Positions 25,257-33,609 of a DNA stretch of 38,107 nt are shown piece after piece. The DNA comes from Neisseriaceae bacterium (GTDB taxonomy: Bacteria; Pseudomonadota; Gammaproteobacteria; Burkholderiales; Neisseriaceae): positions 1 to 38,107 of the forward strand of contig JASLBZ010000094.1 of NCBI GenBank assembly GCA_030146285.1, given 5' to 3'. Each line of letters starts with the position of its first letter. Position 1 is the first letter of the stretch. Under the pieces are notes generated by a model, which saw only the letters and a list, made by a program, of their open reading frames with translations, made no database searches and was not told where the DNA came from. A program made the translations under genes and the position numbers.

Positions 25257-25613
25257 ATGTATGAAGTCAATCGCAGTGTGTTTATGTTGGTTCCTCAAGA
25301 GCCATTTTGGATGTGGCTAAATGAGTTACCTGAAATCGAGTTGGGTGATATTATTTTAGAAGATTTGCAGTTAGATGCAAATGCTTACCTAACCAGTCCT
25401 TGTGAAGCTTTGGATGACGTGTGGGCTGAAGTCGATTCACGTTTGGCTGAACTATTCAGTGCAGAATTAGCTGACTGGTGTGAAGATCGCAGTTTTTGGC
25501 CTGATTTAGAAGCTGAGATTTTTTATGAATGGTTTGATATTCGTTTTTCAACCATCGTGACGGATTTGTCTCGTGAAGAACTGATTCGTGAGCCATTTGA
25601 AATTATTGAGTAA
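25257..25613 (+). CDS. Conserved acidic protein of unknown function
   Basis: I recognise the general pattern (MYEVNRSVFML, a tryptophan-rich middle, EWFDI near the end) as a family seen in other Proteobacteria, but know no function or reliable name. The 118-residue product is strongly acidic, has no signal peptide or membrane segment and should be cytoplasmic. I chose the ATG at 25257 because AAGGAG lies 8 bases upstream; an in-frame ATG at 25233 would precede that site. It lies 88 bases after mlaA and 38 bases before fadM, all on the same strand, with no visible terminator between. Confidence 0.8.
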   Translation: MYEVNRSVFMLVPQEPFWMWLNELPEIELGDIILEDLQLDANAYLTSPCEALDDVWAEVDSRLAELFSAELADWCEDRSFWPDLEAEIFYEWFDIRFSTIVTDLSREELIREPFEIIE

Positions 25614-25651
25614 ACGCAGTGATTTAATGTGATGATACAAGGATAAGATTG

Positions 25652-26065
25652 ATGGCACATTTGACGTTTTTAAAAGTTCGTGGTTATCACTTGGACTTGT
25701 ATCAGCATGTGAACAATGCTCGGTATTTGGAATTTTTAGAAGAAGCGCGTTGGCAGTATTTTGACGATGCTGATCTGATGAAGACTTTTTTAAGTTCAGG
25801 TTTGGGTTTGGCTGTGGTGAATGTGAACATTAATTATCGCCGTGGAGCGGTGATGAATGATGAGCTGCAAATTGCCACCAAATTTGTCAGCTTGACACCA
25901 AGAAGTGCATTAATCAAACAAACCATTACTTTAAAAGGCACTGATAAGATTGTTGCCGATGCGGACATCACATTTGTTGTGGTTGATCCTAAATTAAATA
26001 AAGCAGTGAGCTTAGAAGGCCCTTTAGAAGCCGTCTTAAAAGACCTCATAGAGGCAGGTGAGTAA
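25652..26065 (+). CDS. fadM: Long-chain acyl-CoA thioesterase FadM-like (4HBT hotdog fold)
   Basis: Hydrolyses fatty acyl-CoA thioesters in the cytoplasm. The 137-residue protein matches E. coli FadM closely by eye: VRGYHLDLYQHVNNARYLEF at residues 9-28 (Asp15 in the catalytic position of the hotdog fold), EEARWQYF, VVNVNINYRRGAVMNDEL and ADITFVVVDPKLNKAVSLEG. The ATG at 25652 has AAGGA 8 bases upstream. It is followed after 3 bases by the tlpA-like gene. Confidence 0.9.
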   Translation: MAHLTFLKVRGYHLDLYQHVNNARYLEFLEEARWQYFDDADLMKTFLSSGLGLAVVNVNINYRRGAVMNDELQIATKFVSLTPRSALIKQTITLKGTDKIVADADITFVVVDPKLNKAVSLEGPLEAVLKDLIEAGE

Positions 26066-26068
26066 TTC

Positions 26069-26560
26069 ATGAAAAAGAAGGCGTTATTTGCCATCATTTT
26101 GGTCGCATTGATTGCGTTGGTGGTGGTGTCATTTCAATCACAAAAGCAGCCGGCATTTGCTTTTAGTTTATCGGATTTGAATGGCAAAGCCATTAGCCAA
26201 GAAGACTTAAAAGGCAAAGTGACTTTGATTAACTTTTGGTATCCTTCATGCCCAGGTTGCATTAAAGAAATGCCTCTTTTGATTGAAACCCAGAAGAAAT
26301 TTGATAATACAGATTACCAAACATTTGCCATTTCCATGAATTACAATTCTTTGGAAGAGGTTGAAAACTATGTTGAGCAATATGGTTTACCGTTCACGGT
26401 AATGTACGACAAAGACAACGCTGTGTCTGATTTGTATGGTGTGAAATTGGCACCGAACTCGTTTATTGTCGACAAACAAGGCAATGTGATTAAGTCATAT
26501 TTGGGCGAGCCCAATTGGCAAGAATTACACAAACTGATCCAATCTGAATTGGAAAAATAA
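26069..26560 (+). CDS. TlpA/ResA-like membrane-anchored thioredoxin
   Basis: The 163-residue product has an N-terminal membrane anchor (about residues 5-22) and a periplasmic thioredoxin-like domain (AhpC/TSA-Redoxin) with the active-site pair Cys61-Pro-Gly-Cys64 in INFWYPSCPGC and the cis-proline region LAPNSFIVDKQG. Such proteins reduce disulfides in periplasmic targets, for example during cytochrome c maturation or repair; the target here is not visible. AGGTGA within the end of fadM provides the ribosome binding site. A strong terminator follows. Confidence 0.88.
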   Translation: MKKKALFAIILVALIALVVVSFQSQKQPAFAFSLSDLNGKAISQEDLKGKVTLINFWYPSCPGCIKEMPLLIETQKKFDNTDYQTFAISMNYNSLEEVENYVEQYGLPFTVMYDKDNAVSDLYGVKLAPNSFIVDKQGNVIKSYLGEPNWQELHKLIQSELEK

Positions 26561-26575
26561 GTAAGATTTTTCAAT

Positions 26576-26601
26576 AAAAAGCGCTCCGATGGGCGCTTTT
26601 T
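26576..26601 (+). terminator. Intrinsic terminator after the tlpA-like gene
   Basis: Stem AAAAAGCGC (26576-26584) and GCGCTTTTT (26593-26601), extendable by a T-G and a C-G pair, with a small loop and a T-run. It ends the run that begins with mlaF or with the acidic gene at 25257. Confidence 0.85.
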
Positions 26602-26691
26602 ATTATTTTCAAATAAACGGCTTTATTGTCAGTGAGCCTAGGCAATAAAACGATTATAATCATGTATAAATTTATTAGTGTTGGAAATTTC

Positions 26692-28761
26692 ATGACTGAG
26701 CAAACTCGTAAGATTTTAGTAACAAGTGCACTTCCTTATGCCAATGGCAGCATTCATTTGGGTCATATGGTGGAGCATATTCAAACCGATATTTGGGTAC
26801 GCTTTCAAAAAATGCGTGGCCATGAATGTTATTATGTGTGTGCGGATGATACGCATGGCACACCAGTGATGTTGGCAGCGCAAAAAAAAGGCATGACACC
26901 AGAAGCCATGATTGATGCGGTTCAAAAAGAACACATGGCCGATTTTGCTGGTTTCAATATTGGCTACGACAATTATTACACCACGCATTCAAAAGAAAAC
27001 TTACAGTTTGCCCAAGAGATTTACACCCAATTAAAAGCCAATGACAAAATCACCACGCGTGTGATTAATCAATTGTTCGACCCAGAAAAAGAAATGTTCT
27101 TGCCAGATCGTTTTGTTAAAGGCGAGTGCCCTAAATGCCACGCCAAAGACCAATATGGCGATAACTGTGAAGTGTGTGGTGCAACGTACAGCCCAACTGA
27201 GATGATTAACCCCGTGTCTACTGTTTCAGGTGCAACACCTGTGATGAAAGAAAGTGAACATTACTTCTTCCGTTTGAGTGAATGCGGTGACTTCTTAGAA
27301 GATTGGGTCAATGGCAGCACCACATTGGCCGATGGCTCAGTGCAAGAGCATTTGCAAAGCCAAGCGCGCAATAAAATGAAAGAGTGGGTTGAAGGCGGCT
27401 TGCAAGATTGGGATATTTCCCGCGATGCGCCTTATTTTGGTTTTGAAATTCCAGATGCACCAGGCAAGTATTTTTATGTTTGGTTGGACGCGCCAATCGG
27501 TTACATGGCTTCATTTAAAAACCTATGTGATCGCATTGGCATCGATTTTGATGAGTATTTCAAAGCCGATAGCAGCACGGAAATGTACCATTTTGTTGGC
27601 AAAGATATTTTGTATTTCCATTCTTTGTTCTGGCCTGCGACTTTGAAATTTGCGGGTTTGCGCACACCAACAGCCGTTTTTGCGCATGGTTTCTTAACCG
27701 TTGATGGCCAAAAAATGTCTAAATCACGTGGCACGTTTATCACGGCTCGTTCTTACTTGGATGTGGGTTTGAATCCAGAGTGGATGCGTTACTACATTGC
27801 TGCGAAACTAAACAGCCGCATTGAAGACATTGATTTGAACTTACAAGACTTCATAACCCGTGTGAACAGCGATTTGGTGGGCAAATATGTGAATATTGCT
27901 GCCCGTGCAGCTGGTTTTATCCAAAAACGTTTTGATGGCAAACTATTAAACGTTGCTAACAGCAAACTGTTACAAGGTTTACAAAGCAAAGCCGATGCCA
28001 TTGCCAAAGATTACGATGAGCGTGATTATGGTAAGGCACTGCGTGAAGTCATGGCTTTGGCGGATGGCGTGAATGAATATGTGGATGCCAATAAACCTTG
28101 GGAGTTGGCAAAACAAGAAGGACAAGAAGCGCGCTTGCATGAAGTGTGCAGTGAACTGATCAATGCGTTTAAAGTGTTGAGCGTTTACTTGGCGCCGGTT
28201 TTACCTGAAGTGGCAAACAAAGTCGCTGCTTTCTTAAACATTGATGCGCTGACTTGGGCAGATGCCAAAACCACATTGGGTGAGCATAGCATTAACAAAT
28301 ACGAGCACATGATGCAACGCATTGAACCGACAAAAGTCGATGAATTGATTGAGAAAAACAAAGAAAGCATTGCTGCCAATCAAGCCTTAGAAGAAAAAGC
28401 GGCCAAAGCGGCTAATTTTGAGCCTGTGGCACCTGAGTGTAGCTTTGACGACTTTATGAAAATCGACTTGCGTGTGGCCAAAGTCTTGAACTGCGAAAAA
28501 GTAGAAGGCAGTAGTAAGCTTTTGAAATTCCGCTTAGACGTTGGTTTTGAAGAGCGTACAATTTTCTCTGGTATCGCTGCAAGCTACCCAGAACCTGAAA
28601 AATTAATCGGTCGTATGGTGATTTGTGTGGCGAACTTTGCACCGCGCAAAATGGCCAAATTCGGTATGTCTGAAGGCATGATTACATCGGCGGCAGGCGA
28701 GAGCCAATTGTTCTTGCTAGACGTTGATACAGGTGCAACACCAGGCATGAAAGTGGGCTAA
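26692..28761 (+). CDS. metG: Methionyl-tRNA synthetase
   Basis: Charges tRNA-Met in the cytoplasm. The 689-residue class I synthetase has HLGH (22-25) and KMSKS (341-345), a zinc knuckle with Cys146, Cys149, Cys159 and Cys162 (same positions as in E. coli), an anticodon-binding helical domain, and a C-terminal Trbp111/EMAP-II-type tRNA-binding domain ([14 protein letters not shown] to the end). I chose the ATG at 26692 ([19 protein letters not shown]), with TTGGA upstream; the open frame extends 22 codons further but that part is not family-like. It is a single-gene unit ending at a DUS hairpin. Confidence 0.97.
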   Translation: MTEQTRKILVTSALPYANGSIHLGHMVEHIQTDIWVRFQKMRGHECYYVCADDTHGTPVMLAAQKKGMTPEAMIDAVQKEHMADFAGFNIGYDNYYTTHSKENLQFAQEIYTQLKANDKITTRVINQLFDPEKEMFLPDRFVKGECPKCHAKDQYGDNCEVCGATYSPTEMINPVSTVSGATPVMKESEHYFFRLSECGDFLEDWVNGSTTLADGSVQEHLQSQARNKMKEWVEGGLQDWDISRDAPYFGFEIPDAPGKYFYVWLDAPIGYMASFKNLCDRIGIDFDEYFKADSSTEMYHFVGKDILYFHSLFWPATLKFAGLRTPTAVFAHGFLTVDGQKMSKSRGTFITARSYLDVGLNPEWMRYYIAAKLNSRIEDIDLNLQDFITRVNSDLVGKYVNIAARAAGFIQKRFDGKLLNVANSKLLQGLQSKADAIAKDYDERDYGKALREVMALADGVNEYVDANKPWELAKQEGQEARLHEVCSELINAFKVLSVYLAPVLPEVANKVAAFLNIDALTWADAKTTLGEHSINKYEHMMQRIEPTKVDELIEKNKESIAANQALEEKAAKAANFEPVAPECSFDDFMKIDLRVAKVLNCEKVEGSSKLLKFRLDVGFEERTIFSGIAASYPEPEKLIGRMVICVANFAPRKMAKFGMSEGMITSAAGESQLFLLDVDTGATPGMKVG

Positions 28762-28782
28762 ACCTCCATCGATGTTGTGAAT

Positions 28783-28813
28783 AAAGGCAGCCTGAAGTTT
28801 TCAGGCTGCCTTT
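28783..28813. terminator. Bidirectional terminator made of an inverted pair of DNA uptake sequences
   Basis: A 14-bp perfect stem (28783-28796 and 28800-28813) with a 3-base loop, lying between convergent metG and the enoyl-CoA hydratase-like gene. Each arm contains a perfect AGGCAGCCTGAA: plus strand at 28785-28796, minus strand at 28800-28811. Inverted DUS pairs used as terminators are well known in Neisseriaceae. Confidence 0.9.
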
Positions 28814-28829
28814 GTTTTGGATGACAGGT

Positions 28830-29615
28830 TCACTTTCCTTGCCAAACGGGTGTACGCTTTTCGATAAACGCATCTATTCCTTCTTTGGCATCAAGAGTCA
28901 TGACATTGTGTGCCATCACATTGACTGCTTCGGTATAAGCGTCGGCCATGCTTAATTCAAGTTGTTGGTAAAACAGGCCTTTGCCATATCGAATGGCCAA
29001 AGGTGCTTTACTGGCAATTTTTTGTGCCAAATCCAATGTTTTTTCTTGTAAATCTGAATGGGGCACGGCATGGTTAATCAAGCCCATTTGCTCGGCTGTT
29101 TTGGCATCGATAAACTCTCCTGTGCTCATGATTTCAAAAGCCTTTTTGCGTCCCACATTGCGAGACAATGCCACGGTTGGCGTGGCGCAAAATAAACCAA
29201 CATTAATGCCAGACAAAGCAAAACTGGCATCATGACTGGCCATGGCCAAATCACACATGGCCACCAATTGACAGCCTGCTGCGGTGGCAATGCCTTGTAC
29301 TTGGGCAATAATGGGCTGAGGCAGTTGGATTAACTTCATCATCAACTGGCTGCACAAGGCAAACAGGTTTTTTTGCAGCTCAAAAGTATGGTTGGCACGC
29401 ATCTCTTTCAGGTGATGGCCGGCACAAAAAGCCTTTCCTGCAGCCGCCAAAATCACCACGCGAATGGTGTCATCTTGTAAGATAGCGTCCAATTCGTGCA
29501 TGAGGGCAAGAATCATCTTTTCAGACAGGGCATTGAACTGTTGTGGTCGATTTAACGTTAAGGTTGTAATGTGCTCATGGGTGTGGCTTAGCACATAAGG
29601 GCTATTGTCTATCAT
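28830..29615 (-). CDS. Enoyl-CoA hydratase/isomerase family protein (ECHDC3-like) lacking catalytic glutamates
   Basis: The 261-residue protein has the crotonase fold: LNRPQQFNALSEKM, the oxyanion-hole segment GKAFCAGHHLKEM, VQGIATAAGCQLVAMCDLAMAS, and the C-terminal GIDAFIEKRTPVWQGK. In true enoyl-CoA hydratases two glutamates do catalysis (in GGGCE and in PEI); here the matching positions are Gln (AAGCQL) and a small residue (LSGINVGLF). This pattern and GLFCATP resemble the ECHDC3 branch, whose reaction is not well defined. I chose the ATG at 29615, with AGGAG 5 bases upstream. It faces metG convergently and is divergent from the small gene at 29796. Confidence 0.88.
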   Translation of the reverse strand: MIDNSPYVLSHTHEHITTLTLNRPQQFNALSEKMILALMHELDAILQDDTIRVVILAAAGKAFCAGHHLKEMRANHTFELQKNLFALCSQLMMKLIQLPQPIIAQVQGIATAAGCQLVAMCDLAMASHDASFALSGINVGLFCATPTVALSRNVGRKKAFEIMSTGEFIDAKTAEQMGLINHAVPHSDLQEKTLDLAQKIASKAPLAIRYGKGLFYQQLELSMADAYTEAVNVMAHNVMTLDAKEGIDAFIEKRTPVWQGK

Positions 29616-29795
29616 GTTTTCTCCTAAATAAACCATTGTCTTTTTGGGTATGCTAACAGACTATTGCGATGGTTTGGCAGGAACTTGAAAAGCAAAAGCG
29701 TGGTGCTGTTGTCAATATGGTAAAATAGCGATGATTGCTAGGAAAGTTGCGGATACTGTTTTATCATGAAATGTATAAAATAAAGGAGATGCGGC

Positions 29796-30059
29796 ATGAC
29801 ACCGAATGATAATAATCCTTTTGCACTGTGGCAGCAGTTTTGGCAAAGCTCAAATCCACAAATGGCGGCTTTTATGCCACCAATGACGCTAGAAGAAGTG
29901 CAAAAGAAAATCACTGAATTGCAAAGTGTTGAGATCTGGTTGAATTTCAATTTGCAAGCTGTCCAAACGCAATTGATGTTGCTTGAACAGCAAAAAGTTT
30001 TTTTTGAATCGATGCAAGAACAATCACAAGCAACACAGCCAAACGAAGACACACTTTAA
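29796..30059 (+). CDS. Small helical protein with a PhaM-like region
   Basis: The 87-residue product has a Trp/Phe-rich N-terminus (NPFALWQQFWQ) and then PMTLEEVQKKITELQSVEIWLNFNLQAVQTQLMLLEQQK, a helical stretch that resembles the conserved part of PhaM, a polyhydroxyalkanoate-granule protein of Betaproteobacteria. PhaM of Ralstonia is longer and carries a Lys/Ala-rich DNA-binding tail that is absent here. No PHA genes are in the window, so the function stays open. AAGGAG lies 7 bases before the ATG. A terminator follows at once. Confidence 0.75.
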   Translation: MTPNDNNPFALWQQFWQSSNPQMAAFMPPMTLEEVQKKITELQSVEIWLNFNLQAVQTQLMLLEQQKVFFESMQEQSQATQPNEDTL

Positions 30060-30072
30060 TTGACGATCAAAT

Positions 30073-30093
30073 AACGGGCTTTGTGCCCGTTTT
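30073..30093 (+). terminator. Intrinsic terminator between the PhaM-like gene and dnaE
   Basis: Stem AACGGGC (30073-30079) and GCCCGTT (30085-30091) with a 5-base loop and a short T-run, lying 14 bases after a stop codon and 15 bases before the dnaE start. Because it is so close to dnaE, some read-through or a promoter upstream of the stem would be needed for dnaE expression. Confidence 0.75.
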
Positions 30094-30107
30094 CCCATTG
30101 AGTACCC

Positions 30108-33100
30108 ATGACCGAAGCCCAATACATTCCATTACGACTGCATACAGAATTTTCCATTGAAGATGGCATTGTGCGCATCAAAGATGCAGTGAAATTTGCC
30201 ACTGCCCATCACATTCCTGCTTTAGGCATCAGTGATTTGATGAATGTATTTGCGATGGTTAAATTTTACAAAACCTGTCGCTCTAATGGCATTAAGCCCA
30301 TTATTGCCATTGATGTGTTTGTTGAAAATGAAATCAAGCCTGAGCATCCGCATCGATTGATGCTGATTGCCAAAAATCACTCGGGCTATTTGCGTATTTG
30401 TGAATTGCTCACCGAAGCTTATGTGAATGATGAACGCAGCCGCATGCGTGCTCAGTTAAAAAAATCATGGTTGCGCGATGGTGACAACAGCGGTTTGATT
30501 TGTTTGTCGGGGGCACATTTGGGTGCTATTGGGCAGGCATTGCTCAATGAACAAGAGGCATTGGCCAAAGAAACAGCGTTGGAATATGCTGCTTTGTTTC
30601 CCAATCAATTTTATCTGGAATTGCAAAGGCTGCCTGAAAAGCCAGAATATGAGGTTTGCGTACAAGGCAGCCTGAAACTGGCGTTGGAATTGGATTTGCC
30701 AGTGGTTGCAACTCACCCAACACAGTTTTTGGCAGCAGATGATTTCCAAGCCCACGAGGCGCGAGTGTGCATCGCCTCGGGCTATGTATTGGCAGACAAG
30801 CGCCGCCCTCTAAACTTTGTGCCAAGCCAGTATTTTGCCACACCGGATATGATGTGTGAGCGCTTTAAAGATATTCCAGAAGCGTTACTTAATACCACTG
30901 AGATTGCCAAGCGCTGTAACTTGAGTGTGACTTTGGGCAAAAACTATTTGCCTGATTTTCCAACACCCAATGGCATGGATTTGAATGATTATTTGGCCTA
31001 TTCTTCCAATGAAGGTTTGGCTGAACGCATGGCGGTTTTGTACCCTGATGAATCAATTCGCCAAAGCAAATACCCAGAATACCAAGCGCGTTTGGATTTT
31101 GAGTTAAATACCATTATTCAGATGGGTTTTCCAGGTTACTTCTTAATCGTTGCCGATTTTATTAACTGGGCCAAAGCCAATGGCTGCCCAGTAGGGCCTG
31201 GTCGGGGTTCGGGTGCAGGTTCTTTGGTGGCGTATGCGCTGAAAATTACAGATTTGGATCCGCTGCAATATGCGCTGCTATTTGAGCGCTTCTTGAATCC
31301 TGAGCGGGTTTCCATGCCTGACTTTGATATTGACTTTTGCCAAGAAAACCGTGGCCGCGTGATTCAATATGTGCGTCAAAAATATGGTGTGGCTGCTGTG
31401 AGTCAAATTGTGACGTTTGGCACCTTGTCATCCAAAGCGGTGGTGCGTGACGTGGGTCGGGTTTTGGACTTGCCATTTTTCTTATGCGATCGTTTATCCA
31501 AACTGATTCCAGTTGAAACCAACAAACCATTAAGCTTGGCCAAAGCCATGGAAGCTGAACCGCAAATCAATGAGTTGCTGGTGGCCGAAGAAGCAGAAGA
31601 ATTAATGGTTTTGGCACAAAAGCTAGAAGACTTAACCCGTGGTTTGGGTATGCATGCGGGTGGTGTGTTGATTGCACCGGGCAAGCTAACGGACTTTTGT
31701 CCTGTGTACCAAGCCAGCGCTGAAGATGCCTCTCCCGTATCCATGTTCGACAAAGATGACGTGGAACAAATTGGGTTGGTGAAGTTTGACTTTTTGGGGC
31801 TTCGTAACTTAACCATTATTGAATTGGCACAAAAATACATTGCTGAGGTAAATCAAGAGCATGTCAATGTCGAACACATTCCATTGGATGATGCTTTGGC
31901 ATACAAGGTTTTCTCTAGCGGCAATACCACTGCGGTATTCCAGTTTGAGTCTGCTGGCATGAAACGCATGTTGGTTGAAGCCAAACCAACGCAGTTTGAG
32001 GAGATTATTGCGTTCGTGGCCTTGTATCGTCCAGGACCAATGGATTTGATCCCTGACTTTACGCGACGCATGCATGGTGAAAAATTTGAATACTTACATC
32101 CATTGCTTGAAGAAGTTTTGCGCCCAACCTATGGTGTGATGGTATACCAAGAACAGGTGATGCAAGCTGCACAGGTTTGTGGCGGTTACTCACTAGGCGG
32201 TGCCGACTTGTTGCGCCGTGCCATGGGTAAGAAAAAACTCGAAGAGATGGTCCAGCAACGTGCGACGTTTGTGGCCGGTGCTGCGACCAAAGACATTGAT
32301 GCAGCCAAAGCCAATGAAATTTTTGATTACATGGAAAAATTTGCGGGCTACGGTTTTAATAAATCGCATGCTGCCGCATATGCTTTGGTTGCCTACCAAA
32401 CGGCTTGGTTAAAAGCGCATTATCCTGCTGAATTTATGGCCGCGACTATGTCTAGTGAACTGGACAATACCGACCAATTAAAAGTCTTTTTTGATGATGC
32501 TCGTGACAATGGCATCGACTTTTTACCGCCATCCGTCAACCATTCTTTTTACCGCTTTAAGCCTCAAGCTGGCAAGAAAATTCGCTATGCTTTGGGTGCG
32601 ATAAAAGGCACAGGTGAAGCGGCGGTTAATGCCATTGTGGCTGCCCGTGAAGCGGGAGGTGACTTCACCAGCTTGATTGATTTTTGTGAGCGAGTAGGCA
32701 AGCAATATTTGAACAAACGCACCATTGAGGCATTGATTCGCGCTGGTGCTTTTGATGAATTAGAGCCAAATCGCGCCATGTTATTGGGTAATGTGGGCTT
32801 GGCTGTGGACAATGCCGAGCAAAAATTGGCCAATGCCAACCAAGGTGGTTTGTTTGACTTTGATGATACTGCGATTGAACCATTGCAAATGGTAGAGGTG
32901 CTGGCTTGGGGTGAGTCTGAAAAGCTCAAAGAAGAAAAACAAGCGATGGGGTTTTATTATTCAGGGCATCCTTTTGCGCCCTACGCCAAAGAAGTGAGAA
33001 GTTTTGCCAAAAAACCATTGGATTCTTTGGCAGCCGCCGATCATACGCAGTGGGTTGCTGGTTTCGTGACCAGCATTCGAACGATTATGGGGCGCCGTGG

Positions 33101-33542
33101 CAAAATGGCGATTGTCTTATTGGAAGATGAAACCGCCAAAGTAGAAGTGGTGGTGGCAGGCAAGGTATATGCTGAATTAGCACACTTATTAAAAGCCGAC
33201 CAAGTTTTGTTGTTTGATGCCAAAGTGGCCAAAGACGAATATGGCGGAGGTTCAGGTGTGCGTGTGAGTGTGAACAGCATTTATACTTTAGCGCAAGCGC
33301 GAGAGACGTTTACCAGAAGCTTAAGTTTGACGCTGACGCACCAACATGATGTTGCGGCATTGGCCAATGTATTAAGCCAATACCAAGAAGGGCAGCGTGT
33401 GCCTGTGCAATTGCATTATATCGGGCCAGAAGTCAAAGCAAGCATGAGGTTGCCTGCGAAGTGGCAAGTGAATGTTGCTGAGGCTTTATTGTTGGATTTA
33501 GAAGGTTTATTGCACAGCAATAATGTGCAATTGAACTGGTAA
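30108..33542 (+). CDS. dnaE: DNA polymerase III alpha subunit
   Basis: Catalytic subunit of the replicative polymerase. The 1144-residue protein has an N-terminal PHP domain (about 1-280), the C-family palm with PDFDIDF (Asp407 and Asp409 as the paired catalytic aspartates) and KFDFLGLRNL (Asp561 as the third), fingers with YGFNKSHAAAYALVAYQTAWLKAHYP, a helix-hairpin-helix region and a C-terminal OB-fold (WVAGFVTSIRTIMGRRGKMAIVLLED, about 980-1060). The length is normal for DnaE. The ribosome binding site before the ATG is poor. Two DNA uptake sequences of different dialect lie within the first 190 codons. Confidence 0.97.
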   Translation: MTEAQYIPLRLHTEFSIEDGIVRIKDAVKFATAHHIPALGISDLMNVFAMVKFYKTCRSNGIKPIIAIDVFVENEIKPEHPHRLMLIAKNHSGYLRICELLTEAYVNDERSRMRAQLKKSWLRDGDNSGLICLSGAHLGAIGQALLNEQEALAKETALEYAALFPNQFYLELQRLPEKPEYEVCVQGSLKLALELDLPVVATHPTQFLAADDFQAHEARVCIASGYVLADKRRPLNFVPSQYFATPDMMCERFKDIPEALLNTTEIAKRCNLSVTLGKNYLPDFPTPNGMDLNDYLAYSSNEGLAERMAVLYPDESIRQSKYPEYQARLDFELNTIIQMGFPGYFLIVADFINWAKANGCPVGPGRGSGAGSLVAYALKITDLDPLQYALLFERFLNPERVSMPDFDIDFCQENRGRVIQYVRQKYGVAAVSQIVTFGTLSSKAVVRDVGRVLDLPFFLCDRLSKLIPVETNKPLSLAKAMEAEPQINELLVAEEAEELMVLAQKLEDLTRGLGMHAGGVLIAPGKLTDFCPVYQASAEDASPVSMFDKDDVEQIGLVKFDFLGLRNLTIIELAQKYIAEVNQEHVNVEHIPLDDALAYKVFSSGNTTAVFQFESAGMKRMLVEAKPTQFEEIIAFVALYRPGPMDLIPDFTRRMHGEKFEYLHPLLEEVLRPTYGVMVYQEQVMQAAQVCGGYSLGGADLLRRAMGKKKLEEMVQQRATFVAGAATKDIDAAKANEIFDYMEKFAGYGFNKSHAAAYALVAYQTAWLKAHYPAEFMAATMSSELDNTDQLKVFFDDARDNGIDFLPPSVNHSFYRFKPQAGKKIRYALGAIKGTGEAAVNAIVAAREAGGDFTSLIDFCERVGKQYLNKRTIEALIRAGAFDELEPNRAMLLGNVGLAVDNAEQKLANANQGGLFDFDDTAIEPLQMVEVLAWGESEKLKEEKQAMGFYYSGHPFAPYAKEVRSFAKKPLDSLAAADHTQWVAGFVTSIRTIMGRRGKMAIVLLEDETAKVEVVVAGKVYAELAHLLKADQVLLFDAKVAKDEYGGGSGVRVSVNSIYTLAQARETFTRSLSLTLTHQHDVAALANVLSQYQEGQRVPVQLHYIGPEVKASMRLPAKWQVNVAEALLLDLEGLLHSNNVQLNW
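30627..30638 (+). repeat. DNA uptake sequence (sim dialect) inside dnaE
   Basis: AGGCTGCCTGAA, identical to the dialect described as AG-simDUS (Simonsiella). It differs from the king dialect used elsewhere in this window by one base. Confidence 0.75.
30665..30676 (+). repeat. DNA uptake sequence (king dialect) inside dnaE
   Basis: Perfect AGGCAGCCTGAA on the plus strand, 26 bases after the sim-dialect copy. Confidence 0.85.
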
Positions 33543-33556
33543 TATTTTCAAGTAAA

Positions 33557-33593
33557 AAAAGAGGCAGCCTGATATGTTCAGGCTGCCTCTTTT
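33557..33593. terminator. Bidirectional terminator between dnaE and the nhaP2-like gene, containing a DNA uptake sequence
   Basis: A 16-bp perfect stem (33557-33572 and 33578-33593) with a 5-base loop between two convergent genes. The right arm carries a perfect AGGCAGCCTGAA on the minus strand (33577-33588); the left arm has 11 of 12 matches, ending in T. Confidence 0.9.
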
Positions 33594-33609
33594 AATGTTC
33601 ATGATTGGA

